The notes: a model not told the origin generated them from the letters alone. DNA of 64,000 bases from Myxocyprinus asiaticus (GCF_019703515.2 NC_059379.1:26068880-26132879), one strand, 5' to 3'; shown: positions 44,747 to 56,121, numbered from the stretch's first letter. Translations and numbers: made by a program.

Positions 44747-46633
44747 GTGATCGTCCCCTCAGTGCCCCTCGCCTGGAGCTTGGACGCGTGGCTCGCGCTT
44801 TCCAACCCGTCGCGGTGGTTGGCCAGGACCATCCGACTCAGCTACGCAATTCAGTTCACCAGGCGACCACCCCGGTTCAGAGGCGTGTGCTTCACTTCGG
44901 TGAGGGGTGAGAATGCCGCCACCTTGTGTGCGGAGATCGCGACTCTTCTGTGCAAGGGTGCGATAGAGCTTGTCCCTCCAGCCGAGATGAAGAAAGGGTT
45001 TTACAGCCCTTATTTCATCGTACCGAAGAAAGGCGGTGGGTTGCGGCCAATCTTGGACCTGCGAGTTCTGAACCGGACCTTGCACAGACTCCCGTTCAAG
45101 ATGCTGATGGCAAAGCACATTTTGCCATGTGTCCAGCATCAAGATTGGTTCGCGCCGGTAGACCTGAAGGATGCGTACTTTCACGTCTCGGTTCTACCTT
45201 GACACAGACCCTTCCTACGTTTTGCTTTCGACGGCTGGGTGTATCAGTACAAGGTCCTCTCCTTCGGCCTGTCCCTGTCCCCTCGCGTCTTCACGAAAGT
45301 CACAGAGGCAGCTCTTTCCCTGTTAAGGGAAGTGGGTGTCCGCATACTCAACTACCTCGATGACTGGCTGATTCTAGCTCACTCTTGAGAGTTGCTATGC
45401 ACACACAGGGACCTTGTGCTCAGGCACCTCAGCCGGCTAGGGCTTCGGGTCAACTGGGAAAAGAGCAAGCTCTCCCCAGTTCAGAGCATCTCTTTTCTCT
45501 GCATGGAGTTAGACTCAGTCTCGATGATAGCGCGCCTCACGAGCGAGTGTGTGCGGTCAGTGCTGAACTGCCTGAAGTCGTTCAAGCAGAGAACAGCGGT
45601 TCCACTGAAACACTTTCAGAGGCTCCTGGGGCATATGGCATCCTCGGCGCCGGTCACGCCACTAGGGTTGATGCATATGAGACCGCTTCAGCACTGGCTT
45701 CAGACTCGAGTCCCGAGATGAGCATGGCACCGCGGCACACATCGCGTAGCCATCATGCCGATCTGCCGCCACTTGTTCAGCCCTTGGACAGACTTTGCAT
45801 TTCTACAGGCAGGAGTTCCCCTACAGCAAGTGTCCAGGCACATCATCATAATGACAGATGCCTCCAAGCGCCGTGTGTGATGGGCACACAGCCGCTGGCT
45901 CCTGGACAGGACCATGACTGTGTTGGCAAATCAACTGCCTGGAGTTGCTGGCAGTATTGCTTGCCCTGCGGAGACTTTTGCCGTTGATCAGGGGCAAGCA
46001 TGTGCTGGTCCGGATAGACAACACAGTGACAGTAGCGTATATAAATCGCCAAGGTGGCTTACGCTCATGTGTATCAGTGTATCGGGTATGTTGCAACTCG
46101 CCTGTCATCTCCTCCTATGGAGTCAGTGGCAACTGAGGTCGCTGCGGGCCACTCACATCCCGGGCAACCTCAACGCCACAGCGGACACACTGTCATGGCA
46201 GGTGATGCTCAGGGGAGAGTGGAGACTCCACCCCCAGGTGGTCCAGCTGATTTGGAGTCGATTCGGCACAGCACAAGTAGACCTATTTGCCTCCCGAGAA
46301 GCCTCCCACCTCTGGTATTCTCCGACGGGGGCCCCCCTCGGCCCATACACGCTGGCACACAGCTGGCCCTGGGGGCTGTGCAAGTATGTGTTCCCCCCAG
46401 TGAGCTTACTTGCACAGACCCTGTGCAAGGTCAGGGAGGACGAGGAGCAGGTCACCCTCGTGGCCCCGTATTGGCCCACCCAGACTTGGTTCTCAGACCT
46501 CACACTCCTCGTGACAGCCCCTCCCTGGCGAATTCCCCTGAGGAAGGACCTTCTTTCTCAGGGACGGGGCACCATTTGGCACCCGGGCCCAGACCTCTGG
46601 AACCTCCATGTCTGGCCCTTGGACGGGATGTAG
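44747..46633 (+). pseudogene. DIRS reverse transcriptase/RNase H, broken
   Basis: RT blocks: YFIVPKKGGGLRPILDLRVL and FAPVDLKDAYFHV, then a stop at 45200 and a frame shift. These are followed by FLRFAFDGWVYQYKVLSFGL and the catalytic NYLDDWLILAHS (about 45350). The connector reads LGLRVNWEKSKLSP. RNase H follows with MTDASKRRV, NCLELLAVLLALRRLLPL-type sequence, VRIDNTVTVAYINRQGG and HIPGNLNATADTLS. The tail includes VAPYWPTQTWFSDL. The frame changes at least at 45200, 45388, 45720 and 45940. Confidence 0.85.
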
Positions 46634-47260
46634 AAGACCTAAGTGGCGTACCACCAGCAGTGGTAAACACGATCACTCAGGCCAGAGCTCCCTCCACGAG
46701 GCAGCTTTATACCCTGAAGTGGCGTCGGTTTGCGAATTGGTGTTCTTCCCGAGCTGAAGACCCACAGAGATGTGCAGTCAGGTCAGTGCTTTCCTTCCTG
46801 CAGGAGAGGCTGGAGGAACAGCTGTCCCCCTCCACCTTGAAGGTGTATGTGGCCGCCATAGTGGCACACCAAGATACAGTGGACGGTAAGTCCTTAGGGA
46901 AGCACGACCTGATCATCAGGTTCCTGAGAGGTGCCCGGAGGCTGAATCCTCCTAGGCCACGCCTGTTCCCCTCATGGGATCTCTCCGTGGTCCTCTTGGG
47001 CCTTCGCGGAGCCCCCTTTGAGCCGCTAGAGTCAGTCGAGTTGAAATCCTTCTCCTTGAAGATGGCCCTCCTGATTGCGCTCACCTCCATCAAGAGGGTT
47101 GGGGACCTGCAAGTGTTCTCTTTCAGTGATACCTGCCTGGAGTTCGGTCCGGGTGACTCTCACGTAATCCTGAGACCCCGGCCGGGCTATGTGTCCAAGG
47201 TTCCCACAACCCCCTTCAGGGATCAGGTGGTGAACCTGCAAGCGCTGCCCTAGGAGGAGG
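46569..47260 (+). pseudogene. DIRS tyrosine recombinase, C-terminus missing
   Basis: It matches the recombinase at 40.9-42.0 kb: TITQARAPSTRQLYTLKWRR, core-binding region, LSPSTLKVYVAAIVAH, GKHDLIIRFLRGARRL and the first catalytic Arg in ALTSIKRVGDLQVF. It reads on to VVNLQALP, then a stop, and the sequence jumps to the right terminal repeat. The HxxR and Tyr boxes are therefore absent and the copy cannot recombine DNA. Confidence 0.85.
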
Positions 47261-48262
47261 CAGACCCAGCCCTGTCGTTGCTGTGTCCAGTGCTCCTCAG
47301 CACAAAACCTGAATGAGTGGTTGCGAGCCAGCTCCTTTTATACCCGTATGCCCGGGGGAGTGGCATGCAAGTTCCACTCGCCAATTCTCATTGGCCTTTT
47401 CTCAAAGAGCTAAGGTTTTCGGGGCTCTCAAGAGCAACCCAGAGTGTCACTACATCGACACCACATCTCATTCCCTCCATCAGGGAACGGAGGTTACGAC
47501 AGTAACCGAGACAGTATTCCACTAGTGTTACAATTTAAATCATTGCTATTTAGAATATACTTACATTCAAAAAGTATTTTGATTACTGAAGAGATTACTT
47601 TGCATTTCATTGTCATTTGTTTCATTTAAGATTTAGTGCTTTCAGATGGAAAACATTTATCCATATAAATGATGTGATCCAAAGTGCATTTGAACAGCAG
47701 TAAAACACTTTCTTATGATGTGTTACATTCATATGAGCAGACAGAGAAGTAAGTTTGGAGCAGAAGAAATAGAAATAAACCTGTCAGCTTTATGCTAAGC
47801 TAAAATGCTATTTCTAGCCATTTTACATTCACGTTACCAGGCACAATCATATTTTTTTATCAAGAAAATTCATGTTAGATCATAATTTCTTTTTTCTAGG
47901 AAGACCTTTGATATTAGGGCAAAAATCATATTTTTGATAATAATTTTTGTATTGTTTTCCTGTAAAAATATCTAAAAATCCTTAAAAACAATCTTGTTTT
48001 AGAAACAACACTGCAAAGATATTTAGGTGTTTCAGTGAATGTATTTTTAATGTGTATTTTGTCTTACTGTACTGGCAGAGTTTTTAAAGTCAAAACAAGT
48101 GAAAAAATCTACCAGTGCTGAAGAAGTAATCCAAAGTATTTAGAATACATTACTGACCTTGAGTAATCTAACGGAATATGTTACAAATTACATTTTACAG
48201 CATGCATTCTGTAATCTGTAGTGGAATACATTTCAAAAGTATCCCTCCCAACCCTGTGTATA

Positions 48263-49402
48263 ACACACTGTACAAGAGAAATGTCTTCCAATAAAAATAT
48301 TTAAATGGCCAAATCACACAAAGCTATAAGGCTTCAGATGACTTGGAACATAGTGCATAAGTCATATGGATTACTTTTAAGTGCTTTTTCTTTTTTCTTT
48401 TCTTTTTTGGAGCAGCCCAGATCAAGATTTTCTAGTTTTTACTAGAAATGTACAGTATATTCAGAAACTAAGCACTGAGAAGCACAGAACACTCTATTGC
48501 ATTTACAGATCAGGATACAGGCATGGTTGTGCTTTAAATGGAGCATTTTATACAGTAACAATCAAAATGAGAACTAATTAAATTCCAACACCACATCCTA
48601 TCTACCAAGGTGTAGACATCAGTGCACAATCTGATATAGTTCAGCCTTGTATCAGATAAACAGTCACATATAAGTATGAGTCACATTGCTGAGAGCTGAT
48701 GGAATACGTTATAAAGCTTTACTTTGCCACGGCCTTGTGCGAACTCCAAATCCCAGAATATACACCGCCTTTATGCAGCCCTTTATGAATTTAACATATT
48801 GTTCTATAGCTGCTAAGCCAAGCAAAAGGTGTGCGTTAAGACCAGCTGCAACAGCATTGGACTGAACATTTGGGGTGAGCTTTGCTTTAGAGGAACTGTG
48901 TCTCCTTGCTGGTAATATCTGAAATGAAAACAAAGTGCTTTATATTACAGCAAATCTGTTTCCCCTCCTATGGTGAGGTATAAGGCAGAGCATTGCTAAT
49001 TTGTCTCAATATTAATATATCTGAAGGCCCTCCTGTTTGTTTTAGCTAAACTGAATAGAAACTGATTCTGTCTGTCTTTGTGAGAATAAAATTCCAATGG
49101 AGTGTATCCCCACCAAATATTGTCCAACTTTGGATTATCAAACTCTCCACTGTTAAACAGCTGGCACTTCCTGTCAGACAGCTTATAAGAGCACCCGACA
49201 AACACCTCGGTATTATTACTCTGATGTTCCAATTCACTGTAAATTGTTCTTCATGACAGCTGCTCTCTGAAAACACTACAAAAGGAAAAGTAATTCATTT
49301 TTATGACAGGGGAGAAACGCCTAATCAGTGTCCCGACATTTTAGAAAAGACTGTTGTTTTCTCTTTCAAGGGAGTGAGTATGAAGTTTCACGGATGGGCC
49401 AT
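48263..49402. other. Unassigned intronic sequence
   Basis: It lies between the split hAT-like element and a TTAA-family MITE. A 74-codon minus opening at 48709-48933 and others near 49050-49270 match nothing I know. No splice-flanked dynein block was seen. Confidence 0.45.
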
Positions 49403-49818
49403 TGAAGAAATTCTGTTATTATTTACTCACCCTTACAGTATATCGCTCCAAACCCGTATGACTTGATTTTTAAAGAACATCCTGACCACTCTTTTCCAAA
49501 AAATGTAAGTGAATAAAGACTGTGGCTGTCAAGTTCCAAAATTACAAAAAAAGCACCATTTAAGAATCATAAAATGGGTCAATTTGTCTATTGTGTGTTA
49601 TATTCCAATTCTTCTGAAATCAAACGATAGCTTTGTGTGAGGAACAGACCAAATTTTACTTATTATTCTTTGAAATTCTTGGCCTCCACCCTACTGTATC
49701 TTCCCTTTGTGCATTCTGAAATAGTGATTGTCCAAAGTAATACGGGGTTGGAACGACATGAGGGTGAGTAAAATGGCAGATTTAACATTTAAGGGTGAAC
49801 TTTCCCTTTAAAACCTGT
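49403..49818. repeat. MITE related to the TTAA family
   Basis: TTATTTACTCACCCTTACAG on the left and ATGAGGGTGAGTAAAATGGC on the right are inverted. The right end GGGTGAACTTTCCCTTTAA fits the TTAA family seen at 23458. The left terminus is lost. Confidence 0.65.
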
Positions 49819-50338
49819 CACACTGTACTGCAGTAAAATGTGTCTCTAGATAAATGAGCATCTACACCTCAAACTCTTTTCTAACCATGGCCATCATCGT
49901 CAACCTAATCGCCATTGTGAGCAAATTACGTCTGCGGGCGTTGTGAAAATGATTCATTCGGGTACATCGTGTATTGTCTTCTTTCGTGCTCGATTTAAAT
50001 GCTGCTTTCCTGCGAACCCTGTGTGAATTGAAATGCATGAAAGCTCAACAGCAAATACCAGATGCCAGGACATTATGAGATAATGTGGCACATCAGTATC
50101 TGATGTAATTGTTGAGTGAATCATAAAGGCAGAATTTTCCACACTATTGCCTCACTTAGTGTTCTACTGCTGCATAACATTTTATTTGTAGCCTAAAACT
50201 TTATACAGTCCTCTTTCAAGAATTCTAAGCTTTAAGTTTGATTGACTGTGAAATTCAGCATATAAATCTGGTCTGCAACTCAAAACTGTTTATACATAAA
50301 TGTGTCATGGTGCTCCTCAGAGCTGACAACTCACTCAC

Positions 50339-50444
50339 CTGCACAGCCACCACAGAAAGCACCTCCACCGATAGACTGTTAAACTCGTCAAAGCAGCCCC
50401 AAGCTCCTGTTTGTGTCAGGCAAACTGTAGATGTTGCCACAAGA
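50339..50444 (-). pseudogene. Dynein exon 2: AAA1 Walker B, frameshifted
   Basis: The acceptor is TCTCAG and the donor CAG/GTGAGT. The exon opens in phase with exon 1 as SCGNIY, but the following [13 protein letters not shown] and [11 protein letters not shown] lie in another frame. Length is 106 nt, while the conserved 35-residue segment needs 105, which fits a 1-nt insertion around 50420. The Walker B residues CFDEFN themselves are kept. A mature transcript including this exon would be thrown out of frame unless the extra base is an assembly error. Confidence 0.87.
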
Positions 50445-50724
50445 CTGAGAGATGGATTAAGCAAGAGAACCGGTGAGAAAAGTAAGAGAGGGAAAGAGAG
50501 GGTGAGTGAGAGTACCAGGGTTGTGCAGCATTTAAAATTGAATTTGAATTAAGCAATTGAAGTAGCAAAAGGAAGTAGAGTTACGATGGAATAAAATTCA
50601 AAGAAATCCATATAATTGTTGTAAGTGTAGTTTTTAAAAATACTTTTAATTTTTTTAATATAAATTACCCTTAAACATATACACACAAAGGCGTAGTTCA
50701 AAAAACATTAGATGATATGGCAAC

Positions 50725-51045
50725 ACTTTACAGGAAGGTTCTATTTGTTAACATTAGTTAATGCATTACCTATCATTAACTAATAATGAACCATGATTGT
50801 TTTACAGCATGTATTAATCTTGGTTAATGTTATCAAAATGCTATTGTTTACTGTCAGTCCATAATGCAATAATTAATGTTAACGTTTATAACATTAAATG
50901 TAAAAAAAAAATAAATAAATAAAAATTGCTGTAAAGCTATTGTTCATTGTTAGTAAACTGTTAACTATATAGCTAAGTTAACTAATGATTTTAACTCATA
51001 TTAACAAATTTAAAATTTTCAACTTAAAGTTTTACCGATGATATT
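50725..51045. repeat. GTTAACATTAGTTAATGC-type repeat
   Basis: An AT-rich block with GTTAACATTAGTTAATGCAT near 50750 and inverted TAAC/GTTA motifs. Ends AACACTTTAC and GTAAAGTTTTA-like sequence (AAAGTTTTACC) are roughly inverted. It resembles a very common fish MITE. No coding content. Confidence 0.6.
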
Positions 51046-52501
51046 TACGTTTTGAAATGCCATAAATTAAACTGCATATTTAATTCAAATATACATTTCA
51101 TTATATTTAATATATTAGCATATATGGAACATGGTTGAGGAACTCTTTATTTCCCAGAGTGCTCTAATTTACCAAATCTTGAGATTTTGAAAATATTAAT
51201 TTAACAAAAAAAAAAAAAAAAAAAAAGTTATCTGAAATCATGTGGTGGACATTCTGTTGTGCTGTATGTCAAAATGTCAAAAAGATTTGCTGGATGTTTT
51301 AACTGTTTTGAGAGTACTGAACTTTTGTGTGATTGTTGAATTTCTTTGAATTGCTAATAAGTAATAATGACAATGACTTCCTGTCATTGTAATTGTTATG
51401 AATTGACGTGAAATGAAAGGGTTGCAGATCAGAATTTCAGATCTGATTTTTGCCCAACCCTGATGAGCACACCATTGGAATGCATCAAACCCAAGGAACA
51501 AAACCAGAATGCCATGCAAAATTATGCAGTACATCTTTTGTTTTCTGGAAACATGCTCCGTGGTTCACTGAGATTAAAGCTTATAAAGAGCAACAAATAC
51601 TAATCAGGCGTTTCTGAGTGGATGAATTACATTTCCAACCCCACTTTAATATTCTAAACACACTCTGCTCGCTTTCCCAGCTGAGTAACCAGCAAACCCT
51701 GTTTTCAGTGGACTGGAGACAAGTGGAGCCTTCCATGGGGGAGAGTTCTCTCTGACACAGATGAGAGCTGACCTGGGGATTGATTGTGGGTGTCTGTGAT
51801 CCTAAACCCCAGTGTAAGTAATGGTATCCTTTCCCCCCTCTCTCTCTTTCTGCAGTGGGAAGCCATGGCCATTAATGATGCAGCAGTCTCAGCAGGCAGG
51901 TACAAGCCGGATGAGGAGATTAACACTGCGCCTCTGTTGACCGCTACATTATAAGGCTTTTTTCTCTGCCAGGCAAAAATGGCTGCAAGCGGTGATGAGG
52001 CTTGCATACTGAGGGGACGGTTGACATAGCTTCAGAGGTAAATAAACCTGGCCATCAGAGCCTTACTAATCTGCTGGCCCCTATGGTGGGAGAAGACAGA
52101 TCTGTGCAACTTAATAAATAGCTCATTAGATGATGGACAGAGTCAGATGAGGTATAAAAAGTGTATAGGAATGCAGGAATTGAGACAAAGAGATAAAGAC
52201 TCATCACAGGAAGCTGAGAGCTTGCTGTGAACTCAGTGAACTTGATAATCAGTTCCTGGCTGTTTAGCTATTATATTTTTGGCCCTTTTGCAAATTTTGT
52301 GGCCTTTTCACCATTTTCAAGACAGGGAAGATCAGGAAAGGGACTAAGAAATAATAGGTAGAAAAGATGGGCAGGGATCAGGACATGACAGAAGACGTAA
52401 ATCAAACTCGGGTTGCCGACACAAGAAACAAATGGTCAAGGTTGGGCTGGTTCCCTTGAGAAAGGTAGCATCTTTTGATAGATGTCGTAACTAAACTATT
52501 A
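51046..52501. other. Unassigned intronic sequence
   Basis: It lies upstream of dynein exon 2 in gene orientation. There is a poly-A run near 51207-51227 and a pyrimidine tract at 51830-51850. No exon, RNA gene or bounded repeat was recognised. Confidence 0.45.
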
Positions 52502-53310
52502 AGGAATATTCTGAATTTAATACAAGTTAAGTTCATTTAACAGCATTTGTGGCATAATGCTGATTATTTTTATTTTTTTTAATCGATTCGTCGATCATTT
52601 ATTTAAAAATAAATAAATAAATGTGGTAAAAGTAAAGCGCTTACAATGGAAGTGAATGGGGTAAGTCCATAAATGCTAAAACACACACGGTTTCAAAAGT
52701 ATAGCCACAAGACGTAAACATTATACATGTTAACAATCAGATGCACAGGTAGATGTCTAAACCTGCTGGGAAATACTGCCTGCCGCACCTCCGCCAGTGC
52801 CTTAATTTGTCCAGCTACGGGGTCATCAGCCGGGAACCACCTATCACGGATGTTTCGCCCCATTAATCCCGGAACATCTTCTGGTGGTGGGGCAGTGGGC
52901 AGGGACATCTCCCTGCCACCCCCCACAGCTGGACACCGGATCCAAGCGATTATAGTGTGAAAAACGCTTACTAACCATATCTGTGTAAAGTTTTATCCAA
53001 TTGTACAACTATGTTGCCATGACAACGAAACCTTGTAATGCCAGTATTGGATTTAACTTTAAACTGATAAGGATAGTAAGCAATCTTTATGATGTTAACA
53101 CATATAATGTTTACATCTTAACTTTTTGAAAAGTGTTCAATTAACGTTCATAGACTGGCCACATTCACTTTCATTGTAGGTCCCTTACTATAACAGCTTT
53201 TTTTTTTTTTTTTTAAATAAACGAAGGAAGAGTCAAAATATTTTTTTTTTTGTGGTAATCAACATTATTACATAAATGCTGTTAATTGAGCTTTATTGAG
53301 CTTGCCAACA
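52502..53310. repeat. MITE (family I), copy 2, with GC-rich insert
   Basis: The left end AAGGAATATTCTGAATTTAA and TACAAGTTAAGTTCATTTAA match family I. The right end (GCTGTTAATTGAGC) is the inverse but looser. The interior includes a GC-rich 230-bp island at 52730-52960 that is absent from copy 1. Boundaries on the right are approximate. Confidence 0.55.
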
Positions 53311-53446
53311 AGCATTTTTCTCCATTGATGGCCAGTTAAATATAAACCATGTATTCTGACTTAAATATTTTGCAAGCAAATCGCAAATATTTCAGAATTT
53401 TATAGCAGATGTTTTGCCATTTTAATGCGCATACAGATTACAGCTC

Positions 53447-53703
53447 AGGAAGTGTATTGCAGAAAACTTCCTATCTTAAATTAAGATCATCTTAAATTAA
53501 GATCAGATTAGTTAAATTAGGATTTTTCACAAATTCATATTACAGAAGCAAATCCTAACTGTGGTTAAGATAGTGTAATGCATTTAGGAAATGCTATTCT
53601 GTAATAGCTTTTGTCCTAAATGAGATCCTAATTGAAATTGCCATTGTTCACACACAGATAATATAGGATTCTTAAGTTAGGACCTTTCTGTAATACGCCC
53701 CAG
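53447..53703. repeat. Short MITE, GGGGCGTATTACAGAAA ends
   Basis: Left AGTGTATTGCAGAAAACTTC and right CTTTCTGTAATACGCCCC are inverted. The interior repeats TCTTAAATTAAGATCA and TCCTAACT/AGGATT motifs in both orientations, so it can fold. About 255 bp. Confidence 0.7.
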
Positions 53704-54647
53704 TTGACTAATACTAAAGGTTACTAAACTCTTTAAAAAAAAAAAATTTAAAAAAAGATGAGCAAATATAGCAGCACCCAGGTTTGGGGCTTCTTGTACC
53801 AATCATTGATACGAATGGGAATGATAACGAACAGCACACACCACACTGCAAAAAATAATTTTCTTATTTTTGTCTTGTTTTCCAGTAAAAAATTTGAAAC
53901 ATTCTTAAAACAAGATGAATTTACTTGAAAAGCAAAATGATGTAAGATATTTTGTATTGTAATCAGATAAATCTAACAAAATTTTGTGGGGTGTGTGCTT
54001 AAAGCAAGAAAAAAAAAAGTATTTGCCATTGGGGTTTTCCCTTTGATTTTTTATCTTTTTTTCTTACCCCATTGGTTATTTCTTCTATCTTTTTTTACTG
54101 GAAAACAAAACAAAAATACAGAACAGGGACTAAAGATCAAAAGTTCTCATTTTGGTTAATTCTGAGCAGAAACTTTATTTATTTGTTTGTTCTGGTTCCG
54201 GCTTCCCTCAGACTCCTTTCCAAAGGGTAACCAGATAGAATTAAATAAAAGAACGGTTAATAATGTTATTTTTAAAATGACAGTTCTCTGTGCAAAGGAT
54301 GGGTGATGTTCCATTTGCAGTGTTTCCAGATCTCACAGAAGAAACAAGGCACCTGTTTTGGAAAAACATACTCAAAATAAGGGACTTGCCTCACCCAAAA
54401 TAAGCAAAAATAATAATAAAAAATTCCCACGTGGGGGAATTTTCAGGATAGAAATCATAACAAGCAAAGTATACAGTAACCTACTGTATATAAAATAATG
54501 TCTTTTTAATAAATGTATTCTTACTATTAATTATTTCACAAAAAATATTTCAAAAATTCATTTAACCACCTAAAATCATGCACACACACACTGCATAGGC
54601 ACGTTTGGACTAAACGTCACCTTTTGTGGCCCGAATGATTATTATTA

Positions 54648-55321
54648 TGTGGCAGACAAGCCTCTTGTTCATCGTGAAAGGAGGAAGCAGGAACCGGGTT
54701 ATCAACCAAAAAGACTTTAATTACAACTTAAACACAACACAAACACTGACGCACACACACAGCGGCTGCGTGCGTCTCTCCCTCTCTCTTGAACTGGCGT
54801 CCCCGGCTCCTCTTTATCCCTCTCTCGGCTGATTGGGCTGATAATGAAAGAGAAAGTGGGAGAGCCAGAGAGAGAGAGGAGAGAAAAAAACAAAAAACCT
54901 CTGATTCCTGACTACGCTGCCACATGGTCCTCAGCCAGCTGCACTGCCTCCTGGTGGACGGCAGCGGGTTCCTCCGCCTCCTGGTGGATGACAGCGGGCC
55001 CCTCCGCCCCTGGCAGATGGCAGCGGCCGAGGACTCCATGACAGCGTGTCTTCCTCCAATCCTGGGTTTCGGCACCAGTGTGGCAGACAAGCCTCTTGTT
55101 CATCGGGAAAGGAGGAAGCAGGAACCAGGTTATCAACCAAAAAGACTTTAATTACAACTTCAACACAAACACTGACACACACACACAGCGGCTGCGTGCG
55201 TCCCTTCCCCTCTCTCAAACTGGCGTCCCCGGCTCCTCTTTATCCCTCTCCTGGCTGATTGGGCTGATTCAGTGCCGGGCATCCATCGGTACGGCCCGGC
55301 AACGCCCTCCTCCTCGTCACA
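54648..55321 (-). mobile_element. TRIM-like non-autonomous LTR element, copy 1
   Basis: The right LTR (55079-55321) has TG...CA ends (TGTGGCAG to CGTCACA). The left LTR starts at 54648 but lacks its last ~56 bases and joins a purine-rich interior. TATTA flanks both sides (54643-54647, 55322-55326) as a 5-bp target duplication. Read on the minus strand, TGGTGCCGAAACCCAGG follows the right LTR after one base; this pairs with the 3' end of tRNA-Phe and marks a primer-binding site. The interior of about 240 bp has no gag or pol, so it would depend on another element. Confidence 0.88.
55060..55078 (-). promoter_or_regulatory. Primer-binding site, tRNA-Phe type
   Basis: Minus-strand TGGTGCCGAAACCCAGG, one base inside the 5' LTR. 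It complements the tRNA-Phe 3' terminus except for one base near the inner end. Confidence 0.8.
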
Positions 55322-55871
55322 TATTATTATTATTATTTTTTAACTAGCGGTTTCCTTCAGAATCAAAGTGCATTCTTATGTTATACAAAAGAGAAGCCTA
55401 ATTTTTTCGGGCAACAGGAAGTGGTGTAATTCCAAAAATGTACTGTGAAAAACCTTTTGGTCTTTGGTTTCATGAAAAACTTACTGGAACAAAATTAACC
55501 GGTTATTAGCAGCATTTAAAAATAGTGTTTTCACTCTGGAACAATTGAAAAGGATTTCACTCCTGTTTATAGCTACATTCTGCACAAAAAAAAAAAAAAA
55601 AAAACTTGAACCATTTTTAGTCCCTGATACAGAGTAAGAATATTTTTTATTTTTTTTTACAGTGATAAGTGCCATTTGCAACGTGACACTGTTTATTTAT
55701 TTATTTTTTTTTTTAATTTATTTTAGATAAAGTAAACGGGGGCAAAATGCAAGACAAAAAAAAGAACCCCCCCAAAAAAGAAAACCAATGTGGCTTCTGT
55801 AGTACATTCGAGGTCAGTTCATTTCAACAACCTGTGATAATTTTTAACACATCTACAGCTGTGCTTGTCAC

Positions 55872-56028
55872 CTTATATTCCATCTGCTCAGAGTTGTTGA
55901 AAACGTAGACCACGATGCCAAGGGCTCGGCCCAGGTCCTTGGTGGTCTCGGTTTTCCCCATGACAGCCGGACCAGCTGGGGCTTCACTCATGACGAGATG
56001 CAGTGACTGGGTCAGGGTAATGTAACAT
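55872..56028 (-). pseudogene. Dynein exon 1 of this series: AAA1 P-loop
   Basis: This 157-nt exon has acceptor GCAG and donor AAG/GTGACA and stays open. It encodes [20 protein letters not shown], then the P-loop as [11 protein letters not shown], then the segment ending in EQMEYK. Axonemal dyneins read GPAGTGKTETT here, so two P-loop positions have changed (Gly to Val, Thr to Met), although the loose GxxxxGKT pattern remains. AAA1 is the main ATP hydrolysis site of dynein, so this loop is normally under strong constraint. The open frame past the donor is chance read-through, and the intron upstream carries a long CA repeat. Confidence 0.88.
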
Positions 56029-56071
56029 CTGCGTTTGGGTAGAGAAAAAGCCACTTTAGCAAACAAACATA

Positions 56072-56073
<2 letters not shown>

Positions 56074-56119
<46 letters not shown>
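56074..56119. repeat. (CA)n microsatellite
   Basis: About 23 CA units in the intron just upstream of dynein exon 1. The Cys-Val opening on the minus strand is an artefact. Confidence 0.95.

Positions 56120-56121
<2 letters not shown>

Larger units (their letters stand above)
43246..47507 (+). mobile_element. DIRS-like retrotransposon, nearly full length
   Basis: Inverted terminal repeats include GCATGCCACTCCCCCGGACA near 43368 and its inverse near 47345-47370, plus AAAGGCCAATGAGAATTGGC on both sides. The right end has GGAACGGAGGTTACGACAGT. Gag-, RT-, RNase H- and recombinase-like readings follow in order on the plus strand. There is no target duplication, as expected for DIRS. The element is dead through frameshifts and a missing recombinase C-terminus. 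Confidence 0.85.
43180..48262. mobile_element. hAT-like element copy 2, split by a DIRS
   Basis: Left CAGGGTTGGGGAGTCACTAA and right TCCCTCCCAACCCTG are inverted. Flanks GGTATAAC and TGTATAAC match at seven of eight bases, fitting an 8-bp target duplication. The two halves (43180-43245 and 47508-48262) align with the uninterrupted copy at 1374-2201. The break falls after AATATAAGTAACT, where the DIRS sits. Confidence 0.78.
15486..56028 (-). pseudogene. Axonemal dynein heavy chain pseudogene (AAA1-AAA3 part)
   Basis: Thirteen minus-strand exons, listed separately, spell consecutive parts of a dynein motor of the DNAH9/11/17 (outer-arm beta) type. In an intact protein this ATPase ring drives ciliary and flagellar beating. 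Order runs from AAA1 (high coordinates) to AAA3 (low coordinates), and exon phases join where they can be tested, for example the Trp codon split between the last two exons. Lesions: a frameshift in exon 2, 13 nt lost from exon 3, no AG acceptor at exons 4 and 5, TGA in exon 10, a changed AAA3 P-loop in exon 11, a GC donor at exon 12 and an unfound AAA2 exon. Tail, linker, AAA4-6 and stalk are absent from the window. Retained introns rule out a processed copy. It could be a dead paralogue or a lost gene; exact orthology is unresolved. Confidence 0.88.

Noticed and set aside
44172..45184. Minus-strand open frames of 140-168 codons
   Set aside because: Antisense to DIRS gag and RT readings; composition follows the GC-rich sense strand.
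54728..55258. Several overlapping open frames of 60-120 codons
   Set aside because: All lie within the TRIM copy 1 LTRs and interior, overlap on both strands and show no domain.
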